A DNA stretch of 64,000 nt from Petrosia ficiformis (Eukaryota > Porifera > Demospongiae > Haplosclerida > Petrosiidae). A program made the translations under genes and the position numbers. The notes under the pieces are model-generated. The model worked only from the letters and a program-made list of their open reading frames with translations, was not told where the DNA came from and did not search any database. This document shows, piece after piece, positions 1 to 13,800 of this stretch. The stretch is taken from contig OX345636.1 in assembly GCA_947044365.1 (NCBI GenBank), positions 45,819,037 to 45,883,036 on the forward strand, written 5' to 3'. Each line of letters begins with the position of its first letter. Position 1 is the first letter of the stretch.

Positions 1-340
1 ATAAGATGTGTTACCAGAGCACGTGGGCGGGGTCACTGAAACCGCAAATTGCATGGGCGACGAGGGGGCTGCGCCCCATTCAAACCCCAGTTAATGGGGG
101 GACACCAACCTTTAAAATTCTCCCTGTAGTCGTTATTTAGGCCAAAAAACCATCAACTTTTTAAGCCCTTTTCATGGGCTTGTGCCTGACACCAATTACA
201 AGCATTTGCAGAGCTTCGTAAAGCTAGGAACACACTTTGAACCACGTAGGAGTGAAATGTCACATATATGTGCCATCAGTCTTCTAAGGGTTAATCTCAA
301 TTTTTATGCTCAATTATTTACAAAAGGGCAGGGAGTGCAC
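1..340. repeat. interspersed repeat family D, copy 1
   Basis: GC-richer segment containing a gggctgcgcccc box, a run 'ttaatggggggacacc' and the phrase 'cattttcatgggctt'. The same series of phrases recurs near 1455-1770, 8790-9245 and 52555-52735, so this is an old interspersed repeat. I see no coding potential. The first bases of the window are probably inside the element. Confidence 0.6.
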
Positions 341-823
341 CCTAACATTACTTTCCAAGAATGTACATCATAAAGAAAATCACAATTACAAGTGACATTT
401 CAAGACAATTAATATTCATAGTGGGCATGGTTTCTTATTATTGGAGTCACAGTCTTATACTGGAGCGAAGTCAATCTGATGTATAGTTACCATTCATACT
501 ATACCTTTGGACTGAAATCCACCACTTCAAACATGTCAATTTTGTACTATTGGGTACACTACACAAGATTATGGGATGTACTTGTACCCATGTAACAATG
601 CTACCACTATGGCTACTTTCTATTAAGTGAAGGATGATTCATAGCCTTCTCCAACTGTTGTTTTTGTATAAGAATCAACTTTCTTGTTGATTTTCAATAT
701 TACACTAAGAATGACTGCTTGTAATGAAATTTCCGGACCATTCCCTTTCCAAAAGAGGAGGGATGGGCTACATGTTCTGTATAAAACCACTGAGAGTGCA
801 TTACTAAATAGTTCCTCACTCAC

Positions 824-1100
824 TTGTCATCCATTTTGTAACTATCTAATGTACAGTAGCCAAGTTGTCTGCAAGCAGCTGAGACTGCTCCACTATTAAT
901 ACCATCGTGACAGACAGTAACCCAAACATCTACAAGTTAATTAATAAGAGTAGTTAGAGATTATACAGATAAAATCACAAACCATTTAGATAAATCTGTA
1001 GTACTCCATCAACATCATTGTGAGATCCATCAAGTAGTCTAACATCTCCATTTTGCCAGCAATTTATACTTACAATAAGATCCAATAATAACAATAGTAT
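824..1100 (-). CDS. SRCR-domain protein, partial second locus (two exons)
   Basis: Two minus-strand exons resemble the first SRCR domain of the neighbouring gene at 2322-7673. The upper one (about 1100 to 983) has a hydrophobic stretch ILLLLLDLIVS followed by CWQNGDVRLL and GVLQIYLNG. The lower one (929-824) reads DVWVTVC, then SAACRQLGYC. Splice phases match those of the paralogue (phase 1, then phase 2), with donor gtttgt and acceptor tgtag. No in-frame ATG precedes the signal-like stretch before a stop, so the start is either in another exon or lost. The second half of the domain and any transmembrane exon are not found between 1 and 823. The locus is therefore either cut by the window edge or a decayed duplicate. 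SRCR domains are extracellular binding modules that are numerous in sponges. Confidence 0.6.
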
Positions 1101-2321
1101 CTGGATGTATTATAATATACATATTGTGTGTAAAATTGAGCGTAGATTCACAGCAACAACTTACATTTATTGTGGCCATTTACACGAACAAAGCGGGAAT
1201 TCCCCTCCTAAAATTTATTATGATAATTAACGTTGCGAGACTAATTGCGTGAGCATTAATCACGAATTTTTTGGCATGGTTCAAGAGTCCATTCTACAAG
1301 ATTACAGTGATTGCTGGTTTCGGTCCGAAATTATTTTTGAAAGACGAGATATCTGCACAACCATTTCGGCTATTTTCGGTATAAAATCCTCATATTATGA
1401 CGTAATAATTGCAATGAATATTATTATATTAAATTAATTACTTAGGGGGACTGAGCTTGTTTCTCCCATTTCCAACACTGCTGGATATATTTTGGCCACC
1501 GTTTACTTTCTCTACACCAAACTTGGCTCCTTTTCCGACATGGAGTACAACTTGTTTACCGGCACCCCATTTAACTGGAAGACACTCCCTTTAAAATTCC
1601 CCTGTAACCGCCAAAGGGCCAGTCGAAAAACCATCAACCCTTTTAGCCATTTTCATGGAATTATGCCTGACAACAATTACAAATATTTGGAGTGCTTTGT
1701 AATACTAGGAACACAGGCTCCAAACCATGTAGGGGTAAAATGTCACATAGCTATATGTGATATCAGTGCTTTAAGGGAATCACTTGAGCCAAACTTCAAC
1801 GTTTACAAGCTCACTGTGTAAGTGTACATCCATGTCCCCTTGGCTATATATATATATTATATATATATAGCTATGTATCTATATGGTGTAAAATTAGAAA
1901 GGCTAATTGGGAAGTATTTACTACATATTTGCAATATAATTAGTTTTGTTTAGTTACATCCAGTCATTATAACAGTGAACAATGAAGTCCACAGAAAAAC
2001 AGACACTTGTTGTTCACATGACCACAGCTTGACTTGCTTCACTGACCATTTGATCAGGAGGCTCAAGCTCTAACCACTACGCCACACCCTCTTCTTAAAA
2101 AAAGAAGAAAGACTTGGAATAATAGTGATAGCTGATAACTATAGTTAGTTCATTAATGGAGGTATATACTAAAGATAACATAATATACACATGTATCCCC
2201 AGTACTAGCTACATATATTAAATGATCTAATTATAATGTATTATACTTGAACTCAAAAATGATTGTTATTATGCATAGCATCAAACAATTAAATTACAAT
2301 TTAAGAATAATGTATATTTTG
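1101..2321. other. intergenic stretch with family D copy
   Basis: No gene seen. About 1455-1770 is a second copy of repeat family D (shared phrases include 'ttctctacaccaaacttgg' and 'cattttcatgg'). At 1838-1870 there is a short AT dinucleotide tract. The remainder is AT-rich unique-looking sequence holding the 3' flank of the SRCR gene that ends at 2322. Confidence 0.5.
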
Positions 2322-5300
2322 TTATTGTCGTAGTAGTACTCCTATAGGTGGCATGCCACGGTAATTTCTCCCGTTATTATTAAACTTTTTACATACACAA
2401 ATACAAAAAATACAGAAAGCCAAAGACACAATAAAAAGCAAAATGACTGCTACAGAAAAAAGAGCTTGAAAGGTTTTAAGAGTTTCCTTTGATTGATTGG
2501 AGCATGTACCTGCTGAAATAATGATTATAATAATTAATTTTGTGTATACACTTACTGTTGTCTAGAGAGCACATAAACGGACTTCCTGATGATTCAAAGC
2601 CAGCTATACTTTCATTATATGCTAAATAGTTATTGGAAAATAGGACATAATATTCTGGAGAAAAGTATCCCTATGATTGCTTTACTTAATCATTGCGACT
2701 TTCTTGTGTGTCTGAAGCCCAACAACCTAGCTATATATAGTTATTATATATACCGGTATTATGTTTTTCCACTCTTTTTATTTTTCTAGAATTTTTTTTG
2801 TGATGTATTTTGAACTTCCTTAGTTATGTATACATTATATGTGACATTTGACATTGTTTCTTTTTTTATTTCACCAAACACAAATTGATACATTGTATTA
2901 ATACAACCCAGCATGGCCATGGCTTTCCAGTAATATAATTATGCGTTACAAGCATATGCAGAGGAAAACATGCAGCCTGTAGAAGCTGCCAAGTGAAATT
3001 AATATCTATTCTATGGCTGCTTTGATATATGGCCATTGTACGTAATGTCTGGGAAACAAATACATGTATGTTATGTATCATTAACTTGGCTCTGTTGTGC
3101 ATCATTCTAGGGGGCTTGGTCAAATAATGAGTGTAGTATGTAAATGAATGTCAAGTGCTTGAGCTAGTCATAGCTTGCTGTCTAGAGACCAGCACACTGC
3201 TAAACCAAAGCAACTCATTGATTCCTCATTTTAAATTAGTCACATGAGTTTCAATACAATATTAATTTGCTCCTGAAGCTATATAAATCAATTACTGCAT
3301 GATTGCATAATATTCACACGTATTAATTTTGAAATTGATTTATGCTGACTAGACTAGTATAATGATAAAGTATGTGCCATATATAGTACTAATATAGTAA
3401 CAAAAACAATATACAATGTACTACAAACATATAGTATGTAAATCCCAATACTGTAGGTACAGCAGATGTACAAATTCATCATGTATACATACTAATTTCT
3501 CTGAAATGAGTAAGTAACATCTGTTGTTTACACAGATAATAGAATGGGAACGATAATAGATCAAGATAAAATGAATCTAGTACTTGTAAATATTACCTAG
3601 CAGGAAAAAAAAACAGGATCAAGAAAAATGAAACTCCTGTAACTAACTAAAGGTTAAAAAAACCTATTACTTTTTACAGTACATTATTTATATATTTTGA
3701 CCATTCGTAAAGCAATCATATAGGACAGCAAACACATTGAAAAAACACATACTATTATTATAACCTACATCGCAAAGCAAATATCACTTACTGCATTTTA
3801 TACTATAGTAATAACATAGGTCTTTAGTGTAGCTCTTTGAGTTATCAAAACAATCTGTCAAACAATTATAAGAATTGTTTATGCACAAGCCAGTTGAGAT
3901 GTTCCATGAAGTAGCTTCCCTATTTTGGAGGGTGAAAAAAGTAATGGTTTCCAATTAACTGCAAGTGATACATACATAAAAGTATCAAATGTGCCTAAAT
4001 TTCTAATCTAACGACTACTTAATTACTTACTCAAGAACATGATATGGTGGTAAAGAGTTAGTATATCCCAGTGTACGGCATGCTGAATTTGCAATCTGTT
4101 TGGTTACACCATTGTAACACACTGGTAAATACTCATTATCAAGATAAATTTTTAAAGTTCCTGTCCCTGATTGCGGCTGACCTTCCTCTGTTTGAATGTA
4201 TACTTGTCCTTCATATTGGATATCTTTAATCAAACAATCACTTTCTGATGAAAAACAGAAAAAAGTGAATATTACTTTGTGAAACCAATATCTCAGTTAT
4301 ACTCCAATGGGCAAGTAATAGTACTGAAGTACATTGATATAATAATTATTGTCACAAGTTTAATTTCTTGCCCTCAGTTATTCTTTCAGTATAGTAAAGG
4401 TTAATGTTATGTTGAATCCTTTAAGTGTGTGTGCTAAGTATACATTTATATATATAATTATTATAGTGGATATATTAAATTAAAGAAATTGTACTCGCCA
4501 AATTGTCTGACCACATTGACCACGTGTGCAACATGAAGCACCTTGAAAGATGACTTGAGTAGACCACATTGACCATGTGTGCAACATGAAGCACCTTGAA
4601 AGATGACTTGAGTACATTATTCAAAATTGTGATTTTTTTAATTAGAATGTTCATAAGATTTTAAAATTGTAGTTATCCCTTATATAGGTTAATTCAACAT
4701 TTTACTGCAATGCCAAACTGACTTTTTGCATGTAAAAGTGCTTTAATAATTATTGTGCATATTGTACAAGGTCTGGAGTGATTTCTTTCTTCCACTGAGA
4801 AACAACACAAAAGTACTTGCCTAGTTTATTCTATTCCTGAACATATAACAAGTGTTAATAACTAGAGGTGTGTAAACCTAATTATATTATACCATAATCA
4901 CTTTTGAGTGCTGCATATTGCACACGTGTCAATGCGGTCAGACAGTATGCCGCGGACAGACACTTTGATCAATGTGTAAATGTATACACACATGCACTAA
5001 AGGGATTCAACATAACAAATAGCACCTTTACTATTGTATGACTATAATTATTGTACATAAACTGAAAGAATAACTGAGGGCAAAAATGTTGTGATAAAAT
5101 TTATGATGTGTGAAAATAAAATTATAATACAATAATAATAAAGCCATGTTCAACATACATGTATGTTGAACATGGCTTTATTATTATTAGTATGGAACAA
5201 CTGAATGAAATTAATACTACGTATGAATAAAAATTGCTTTACTTACTACATTCCACAAATACTCCATCACACATCTTTGCATCAGACTGTACAATACTAC

Positions 5301-7460
5301 TATGAGAGCATCTTAACAGATGAAGTTCTTCATGTTGGTAATGAAACACAACTGGACATTGTACATTAGGTAAATAGTAACTACTAGATGGTTCAAAGCT
5401 GTGAAAAGAAAGTTCAAAAGCAATACATAACTATACCTTGAATCTAACTATCATTGTAGTGTTTTATCGTTACTCTGTTATTAATTGTATGTACTAATTT
5501 TAGCGACTAACATAATAATCAGTAAAATTAGTACATGCTATAAAATAATATATTAGGCGTGGCTGACAGATATAATTAATGCATGCTAAATCCGAGCATT
5601 TAAACATCGCGACGAAATTAATAGTAGGCTTAAGGTATAATACTACACAAATGAAATAACATTCCTTCTTCATTGTTGTGATTGACTAACATACTTGATT
5701 ATTATTGTATAAAAACATTCTAGCAATTACTATAGATGACGAACAAAACAACTAGCTATATAATTATATGAAACAAATGAGATGCTTTATGTCTATAGAT
5801 TTTAACTAGAGTGGCATATAAGCCTATGTATGCCAGAGCTTCAGGTTGGGCATACTCAGACATAGTAACATCATTGTGAAAATGCTTTGTTAACCAGACA
5901 GGGTATTGAAAATACAAGAATATATATAGCATAACATGTGAAAAATGAGGTTATGAGAATATAAACTACTCTGCTGTAAGTTCAGACTTCATCATTGTGA
6001 TAATCAGTAATAATTATTATTATAAATGTGTGTGTACATGTATTATAATAATTATTATAAATATTATAAATATAATAATAATATATATAACAGGTCAAAT
6101 ATAATTTCATTTAACCATGCATTACTATATATACTCTACTGGATTACCAGATCGTCAAAAAAAAACAATATTACATAAATGCATGGGGCAGAGTATAAAT
6201 ACAAATAGCATTTATAATTTTATAGTACACAGTATAATCTACATGATCATTTGTATAAGCAATATTATATGTAACTCACTTCGTGGCAGGCCTGAAACCT
6301 ATAGCATCACAGTAACCAAGCTGTCTACAAGCTGCATCAGCTGCTCTGATATTAATACTGCAAACAGTTGCCCAAATATCTGCATAATAATTATAATCAT
6401 GATAATAATAATTATTATACTGTAGACATTAACATACATGACACAGCTAATTGGATCGATGTTACATTACAACTAATGTAACTGTACACAACGTTTTACC
6501 CTTGAGGCCTTCTTCATACCCAAAGAAGGGCCTCAAGGCTGAAATGTCATGTGCGGTTACATTTCTTTGTTTCTTTGGTGTAACATTGATCCAGTCAACC
6601 AAATAATAATTTCATAACTATGTACTAAACCAATGACAAGCATCTAACGAAGGATCAATGTCATTTGAACTCTTCACATAATGGTATATGACTACAACTA
6701 ATCAGATGTTTGAAATCTGTATTTGAAAATAGTATTTTGCTAATTCTGTCTCAGTAGCTCATAAATATATGTGATTATAAAAATATTAATTATATTACAC
6801 CTGGCCAAGGGTACTTTAGTACCCGAGTACCTAACAGTAAATGCATTACCTGTAACTACGATCATTACCTGCAGGTACTATGATATAAATAATTACTACC
6901 GATAGAATTATAGGAATAATTAATTTGTTGAACTGACATTCATGCTGCTCACATTAAGACACTAGTGATCATGAATCTATATAATGTAATCCTCAATCCT
7001 AGGATCCATGTATAGAGAGTTTATATCAGTTCAAAATGAACAAGTACTGTAAGACACAGACCGATGTTATCCATTTATATATCTGTTGGCACATTTGTGG
7101 ATTTGATTTTCATTTTCTATTTCCTCGAGACAATAATTATAATTATATATAATAATTATATATATATATATTATATATAATGTATATGTTATAACACACC
7201 TATGAGTGCTATATCAAATTTATATCGCCCTTGGGCCTATATATGATCTTTCAGCTCAGTGATTATAAATCTGTTATAAGATGAATAGGTGAAAGGCAAA
7301 ACTACTGTAGTTGTGTGTTGCTTCATCTTGAGTTTGGAACAGGTGAGTATTGTTGTTTTGTAGGTTGTTCATGTGTCGCTGTGGTTGATATTAGGTTTTA
7401 TATATGATTTATAAAACCTGTGGTTACTTTGAAGTTTTGCCGTAACAGGATATATACACA

Positions 7461-7499
<39 letters not shown>

Positions 7500-7673
7500 T
7501 CATGTGTGTGCACACTCACCAGTTACCACTGTCGTTTCATAATAAATCTCTAGTACTCCTTGGTTTTTTATTTCATCTCCCTCCAAATTAAGTCTAACGT
7601 CACCATTTTGCCAGCTATTTACACTGACGGTCAAATACATTACTAGTACAGTGCGCAATATACTTTCAGACAT
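2322..7673 (-). CDS. two-SRCR-domain type I membrane protein
   Basis: Six exons read on the minus strand: 7673-7520, 6379-6280, 5398-5247, 4244-4031, 3919-3792 and 2509-2322, all GT-AG and phase-compatible, giving about 311 residues. An N-terminal signal peptide (MSESILRTVLVMYLTVSVNS) is followed by SRCR domain 1: GDVRLN, then ATVCS, AACRQLGYC and CDGVFVEC. SRCR domain 2 follows, with GTLKIYLDNEYLPVCY, SACRTLGY and a Cys-rich end. The last exon encodes a transmembrane helix (about 23 hydrophobic residues) and a short basic tail. I started at the second in-frame Met of the first exon because it begins the signal peptide. The acceptor of the last exon is ambiguous by 3 bases. SRCR domains bind ligands or microbes at the cell surface, but the ligand here is unknown. 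The 5' end lies 163 bp from the TXNL1 start on the other strand. Introns hold elements at 4335-5112, 5131-5188, 5480-5640 and 6449-6600. Confidence 0.85.
2640..3730. mobile_element. possible family A inverted-repeat element in or beside the SRCR gene
   Basis: Near 2664 the phrase 'tatccctatgattgcttt' appears and near 3708 its near reverse complement 'aaagcaatcatataggac'. These are the family A termini, which are better preserved at 12645-13097. The body is AT-rich without coding potential. The two ends may belong to one element or to two fragments. Confidence 0.4.
4335..5112. mobile_element. non-autonomous element with long inverted ends
   Basis: The left end (about 4340-4450) and the right end (about 4985-5110) are imperfect inverted repeats. 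'tgccctcagttattctttcag' (minus its last base) recurs in reverse complement as 'ctgaaagaataactgaggg', and the inner parts also pair (ggattcaacataac). No ORF is present, which is MITE-like. Inside, 4505-4614 is a direct tandem duplication of about 55 bp containing 'gcaacatgaagcaccttgaa'. Confidence 0.65.
5131..5188. repeat. 58-bp perfect palindrome
   Basis: The arms 5131-5159 and 5160-5188 are exact reverse complements with no spacer, running from 'aataataataaagccatg' to the centre 'caacatacatgtatgttg'. It lies in an SRCR intron just beyond the element ending near 5112. Confidence 0.85.
5480..5640. repeat. interspersed repeat family E, copy
   Basis: Contains the phrases 'taatcagtaaaattagtaca', 'aggcgtggctgacag' and 'taatagtaggcttaaggt'. 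The same order of phrases occurs in TXNL1 intron 8 at about 17880-18235, so this is a dispersed repeat without coding potential. Confidence 0.5.
6449..6600. mobile_element. short foldback element
   Basis: The outer arms 'tggatcgatgttaca' and 'tgtaacattgatcca' are inverted. An inner hairpin 'ccttgaggccttctt ... aagaagggcctcaagg' sits at about 6502-6540. It is about 150 bp long, without an ORF, inside an SRCR intron. Confidence 0.6.
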
Positions 7674-7836
7674 TTCTCCTCTCTTCTTTTGGTAGAGAAG
7701 CTGACGCATCAATCTTTTTCGCAGGTCGAAACCGTAGTCCCTCCCCTGATAGCGCGCATACTGAGCTGCCTAGCCCACACCCACGTTCACGCGTCACATA
7801 CGTGACAATACGATAAACATATCGTTGTACTTTAAA
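7674..7836. promoter_or_regulatory. bidirectional SRCR/TXNL1 promoter region
   Basis: Only 163 bp separate the SRCR start codon (minus, 7673) from the TXNL1 start codon (plus, 7837). The segment is richer in C, G and CpG than its surroundings (gcgcgcatactg, cacgcgtcacatacgtgac), as expected for a shared housekeeping promoter. No TATA box is obvious at a useful distance. Confidence 0.5.
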
Positions 7837-10800
7837 ATGGCGTCTGGAGGGAACACCAATGGAGTGAAAGAAATCAAAGCTGATAGTGAATTCCAACGAG
7901 AAATAACTCTGGCAAAGAAGAGATTAGTAGTAGTAGATTTTTTTGCAACATGGTATGAAACATTAGTTTAATAATTTTTTCTTTCCGGCACACACACATG
8001 AGATACTCACTCTAATTATAGGTGTGGTCCCTGTAAGGCAATAGCACCAAAAGTAGAGGAATTAAGCAAAAAGTATTCATCGGCAGTTTTCTTAAAAGTT
8101 GACGTGGATATCTGTTCGGTGAGGAATGTGTTATCCAATCTAAATATATACATGTAGTTAGTATAACACTCTCACGAGACATCAGTATACTCAAATAGTT
8201 CCATCAGAATTCATGGATATACTAAATAATTATACCAGGCATGGTATTCTATATATATATATATATATATTCATTATAGCTGTAACTTTTAATACGTTTT
8301 GAAGCATGAGCATTGAGAATACATCTTGAGCCAAATAACCAATAGGCCAAATATATGAATATTCATTAGTTACTATTATATCTCGACAACTATTTCACTT
8401 TTTGATTCATTTTTGTACACTTTATATACATGTACATGTATCTCAAGATGTTCTAACTCTAGAGGAAATTCAAATGTAGATGAAATCTACAATGTGAGTA
8501 GTCGATCGCCAATTATGGTACATTTGTCTCCGTCTATGCAGTAGATAATAAAACAAAACTTGCTGTAAGCACTCAACTCACTAAGATCTGAAAACTTACA
8601 GAACATATTTTCAATACAATCTCTAGATCAGCATATTCTCTACCATATACTGTAGTGTATTAATAAAAGATCAGAGAGGAAAATGGCTCTATGTGATTTT
8701 AGAGTCACATCTCCTGAAGTGCTATATGAAATATCATAGCTATACGTTGAATAAGAAAAAAGAAAAATGTACCTTAAAAGCTTAGAGGCTCGAGCTTGTT
8801 TTTCAAAATTCTTTCCATTTCCAACACTGGCATCTCTGCCGCATATATTTTGCCCACCGTTCAATTTCTCTACCCCAAACTTGGCTCCTTTCCGACATGG
8901 AGTACTCCTTCTACCAACTTGCTTACCAGGACTCGAAAATCCCCAAGTGCTTCGTAGGACTAATTCAAATGCAGTGTTCTCCCTCTTTTGACTCCAACTG
9001 GTGACACCAGCTACACCCACGATTTCAGGTTTTACAGCAAGGGAAATGTCTCAACTACCCAACAGATAGCATGGGTGGGGTCACTGAACTCCCCTCCAGT
9101 CCCATTGCATGGGCTGCGCCCTCTACCAGCCCCAATTAACATGGGGACACCCCCTTTATAATCCCCTGTGCTTGATATTTAGGGCAAAATCCATTTTCAT
9201 GGGCTTATCCTGATACAAACATTTGGAGTGCTTTAAGGGTTAATTAACTGCAACCTTGACTTTAACCAGAAACCACGTATGGAATTTCATTATCATCATA
9301 GTGTGTGTATACACATTTCCCCATACTTAGCTTACCGTAGACCACAAATATTAATGAAGAACTAAATTATGAATATCATGAATAAAATGTGAATATGTTT
9401 AAAGGACACTTTCTGGCTTCCCGAGCGCCACCTCAATGCTGTTAGTGGCAATATTAACTGTGCCATTTGGCCCAAAGAGATAACTGTGTAGTGCCAAGTA
9501 AGAAGCTCTTTAGGCCAATAATTGTATTATTCAAGAGCAGTCATGGCCTACATGTACACATATACATGTAGTAGGTTACTTGTATATCCCATAAGCCATA
9601 AATGCTCGTTTTCTGGACAAAATTCACAACTTACTGGTTAAATATTGTTTTGTCCAGATGTTTTCTACTGGAGGCTTTCAAAAACTATGTCGAGCATTGT
9701 GTGTATGTACATGTATATGTGTATACTTAAGTACAAGCGGAAAACTTGTACATGTTACTGAGTACATCTATATGTACATGTACAGTAGACGTGTACATGT
9801 AGATATACATGTACATGTACTTGTATTTAAAGTACTAATACTATTAGCCCCATGTCTACTACACACAATATACTTGCTAGGTCGGACACTTTGTCTCTAT
9901 AACATGTACATGTACATGTACAGTAGACGTGTACATGTAGATATACATGTACATGTACTTGTATTTAAAGTACTAATACTATTAGCCCCATGTCTACTAC
10001 ACACAATATACTTGCTAGGTCGGACACTTTGTCTCTATAACATGTACATGTACATGTACAGTAGACGTGTACATGTAGATATACATGTACATGTACTTGT
10101 ATTTAAAGTACTAATACTATTAGCCCCATGTCTACTACACACAATATACTTGCTAGGTCGGACACTTTGTCTCTATAACATGTACATGTACATGTACAGT
10201 ATACGTGTACATGTAGATGTACATGTACATGTACTTGTACTTAAAGTACTAATACTATTAACCCCATGTCTGCTACACCCAATGTACATGTACTTGCTTG
10301 GTCAAACACTTTGTGTCTTTATAACATGTACATGTACATGTACAGTATATGTGTACATGTAGATGTACTATTAGCCCCATGTCTGCTACACCCAATATAC
10401 TTGCTTGGTCAGACACTTTGTGTCTCTATAACATGTACATGTACATGTACAGTATACGTGTACATGTAGATGTACATGTACTTGTACTTAAAGTACTAAT
10501 ACTATTAGCCCCATGTCTGCTACACCCAATATACTTGCTTGGTCAGACACTTTGTGTCTCTATAACATGTACATGTACAGTATACGTGTACATGTATATG
10601 TACAAGTACTTGTACTTAAAGTACTAATACTATTAGCCCCATGTCTGCTATACCCAATGTACATGTACTTGCTTGGTCAGAAACTTTGTGTCTCTATAAC
10701 GTGTACATGTACATGTACAGTATATGTGTACATGTAGATGTACGTGTACTTGTACTTAAAGTACTAATACTATTAGCCCCATGTCTGCTACACCCAATAT

Positions 10801-13800
10801 ACTTGCTTGGTCAGACACTTTGTGTCTCTATAACATGTACATGTACAGTATACGTGTACATGTAGATGTACATGTACTTGTACTTAAAGTACTAATACTA
10901 TTAGCCCCATGTCTGCTACACCCAATATACTTGCTTGGTCAGACACTTTGTGTCTCTATAACATGTACATGTACAGTATACGTGTACATGTAGATGTACA
11001 TGTACTTGTACTTAAAGTACTAATACTATTAGCCCCATGTCTGCTACACCCAATATACTTGCTTGGTCTGACACTTTGTGTCTCTATAACATGTACATGT
11101 ACAGTATACGTGTGCATGTAGATGTAGATGTACTTGTACTTAAAGTACTAATACTATTAGCCCCATGTCTGCTACACCCAATATACTTGCTTGGTCTGAC
11201 ACTTTGTGTCTCTATAACATGTACATGTACATGTACAGTATACGTGTACATGTAGATGTACATGTACTTGTACTTAAAGTACTAATACTATTAGCCCCAT
11301 GTCTGCTACACCCAATATACTTGCTTGGTCAGACACTTTGTGTCTCTATAACATGTACATGTACAGTATACGTGTACATGTATATGTACAAGTACTTGTA
11401 CTTAAAGTACTAATACTATTAGCCCCATGTCTGCTATACCCAATGTACATGTACTTGCTTGGTCAGAAACTTTGTGTCTCTATAACGTGTACATGTACAT
11501 GTACAGTATATGTGTACATGTAGATGTACGTGTACTTGTACTTAAAGTACTAATACTATTAGCCCCATGTCTGCTACACCCAATATACTTGCTTGGTCAG
11601 ACACTTTGTGTCTCTATAACATGTACATGTACAGTATACGTGTACATGTAGATGTACATGTACTTGTACTTAAAGTACTAATACTATTAGCCCCATGTCT
11701 GCTACACCCAATATACTTGCTTGGTCAGACACTTTGTGTCTCTATAACATGTACATGTACAGTATACGTGTACATGTAGATGTACATGTACTTGTACTTA
11801 AAGTACTAATACTATTAGCCCCATGTCTGCTACACCCAATATACTTGCTTGGTCAGACACTTTGTGTCTCTATAACATGTACATGTACAGTATACGTGTG
11901 CATGTAGATGTAGATGTACTTGTACTTAAAGTACTAATACTATTAGCCCCATGTCTGCTACACCCAATATACTTGCTTGGTCTGACACTTTGTGTCATAT
12001 AATATCTATTTTGATTTTTTCTAGAACACTGCAAAACGTTATGATATTAAATCCATGCCAACATTTTCCTTTTTTCACAATGGAAAGAAGTTAAATCAGG
12101 TATACATGTATATACGTATTGTTGATATAAATTTATTGACTATGTGTGTACTATACAGTACACAATGCTGTACAATATTATCAAAACCTATACATATATA
12201 TACATGTACATTGTATATATATATATAACAGTCATACAATCAATAATGCCCCATGTCCTGGGGTGTGGAAACAGCCAGTCTTAAAGGACATTGTCTGATA
12301 AATCTAGTGAACGTCCAGTAAATTTAACTGAGCTGTATACAAAGTATATGGGGAGCAGGACAGGTCTGTTGAAAATAGGCCAAAATGTCCTTCAATTTAC
12401 TCACTATTTCCACACCCCTGCTCATATTTTGATCTCATTTCTAGTCATAATGTATATCATTTTAGCATTCTACCTATGTCTCTGAACAGTTACCTTAAAC
12501 CTACTATTAATTGTGTCCACTAAATTTAGCAATTTTTAAACACTATGATTAGCATACATGATTTTTGCAAATTTCTGAGCCACGACTAATGTGCCTAACA
12601 AAATGATAATGAAATATAATTTATTAGCACATACTAAAAACAAGTGTATATAGAGAAAAAAAGTATCCCTATGATTGCTTTATGGTGTCCAGCATTCAGT
12701 AATCAGTAATCATGGCTAACTTTATCATGCTTGAAACACAACAGCCTATTATAGTTAATATTTTGATTATCCACTCTCTTTACCTTTTAAAGAACCTTGT
12801 AGAACTTTAGGAATATATTTCAGGTAGAATAGTTAGCTATTAGTTCCAGTTTCTACGTAAGCTACACAGCTTTCTTTCTGCTGGTCTGTATATAGAGCTT
12901 GAGCGCTCGTTCTTTTACGCGCCACGCCCATTAATTGACCGAGCCCCCGGGAATGATGTAACTTCCTTAACTACGTATACAACGTATACTCGCACAAGTG
13001 ACACAAACATATACATGTAAATATATATATACATGTATATATATATATATATATATAGTTCGAACCCGTGGGAAAGCAATCATAGGGATGACCCTACGGG
13101 CCATAATTAATGATTATTATTAAGTTAGTTGCTAAAATTAATACATGAAATTAAAATAGACTTACATGTAAGTTATCACGAGCCCTTGTACATGTACATG
13201 TAAGTTATCACGAGCCCTTGTACATGTACATGTAAGCTATCACGAGCCCTTGTACATGTACATGTAAGTTATCACGAGCCCTTGTACATGTACATGTAAG
13301 TTATCACGAGCCCTTGTACATGTACATGTAAGTTATCACGAGCCCTTGTACATGTACATGTAAGTTATCACGAGCCCTTGTACATGTACATGTACATTTA
13401 TATGTAGCTCACATGTATTAGTATTTAGATTTTATGGTTTACATGTATTTAAAAATCTTCTAGGGGCATACCACCTTTCCTCCAAATGCCCTACATGTAT
13501 ATCAGTTATTTCAAGACTCTATTTTTCCCCAAACATCCTGTCTTTGTTTCATATATCCATCTTTCTTCATTCTTCCTCCATTATCAATTTAGGTCCTTGG
13601 CGCTGATCCTGTTGCTTTAGAAGCAGGTATAGTCAAGCATCTTGCTAATCTTCCAACAGATGGTGATACTTCTGACACTTCAACTGTTTCAGTTCCTGGT
13701 CAGGTATGTACAATATACAGTATATGTCAATAAAATGTCACCATACAATAACCTTAGTCTACTGTCAGTATAGTACAGTAATTACTCTAACTACATACAT

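Noticed and set aside
8640..9020. 126-codon minus-strand frame
   Set aside because: It overlaps a dispersed repeat (family D) found in three other places and resembles no protein.
9658..11907. Series of overlapping open frames of 70-234 codons
   Set aside because: All arise from the 128-138 bp satellite and repeat the same residues. They lie inside TXNL1 intron 2.
13160..13395. CRISPR-like direct repeats
   Set aside because: Units abut directly without unique spacers and the genome is animal.
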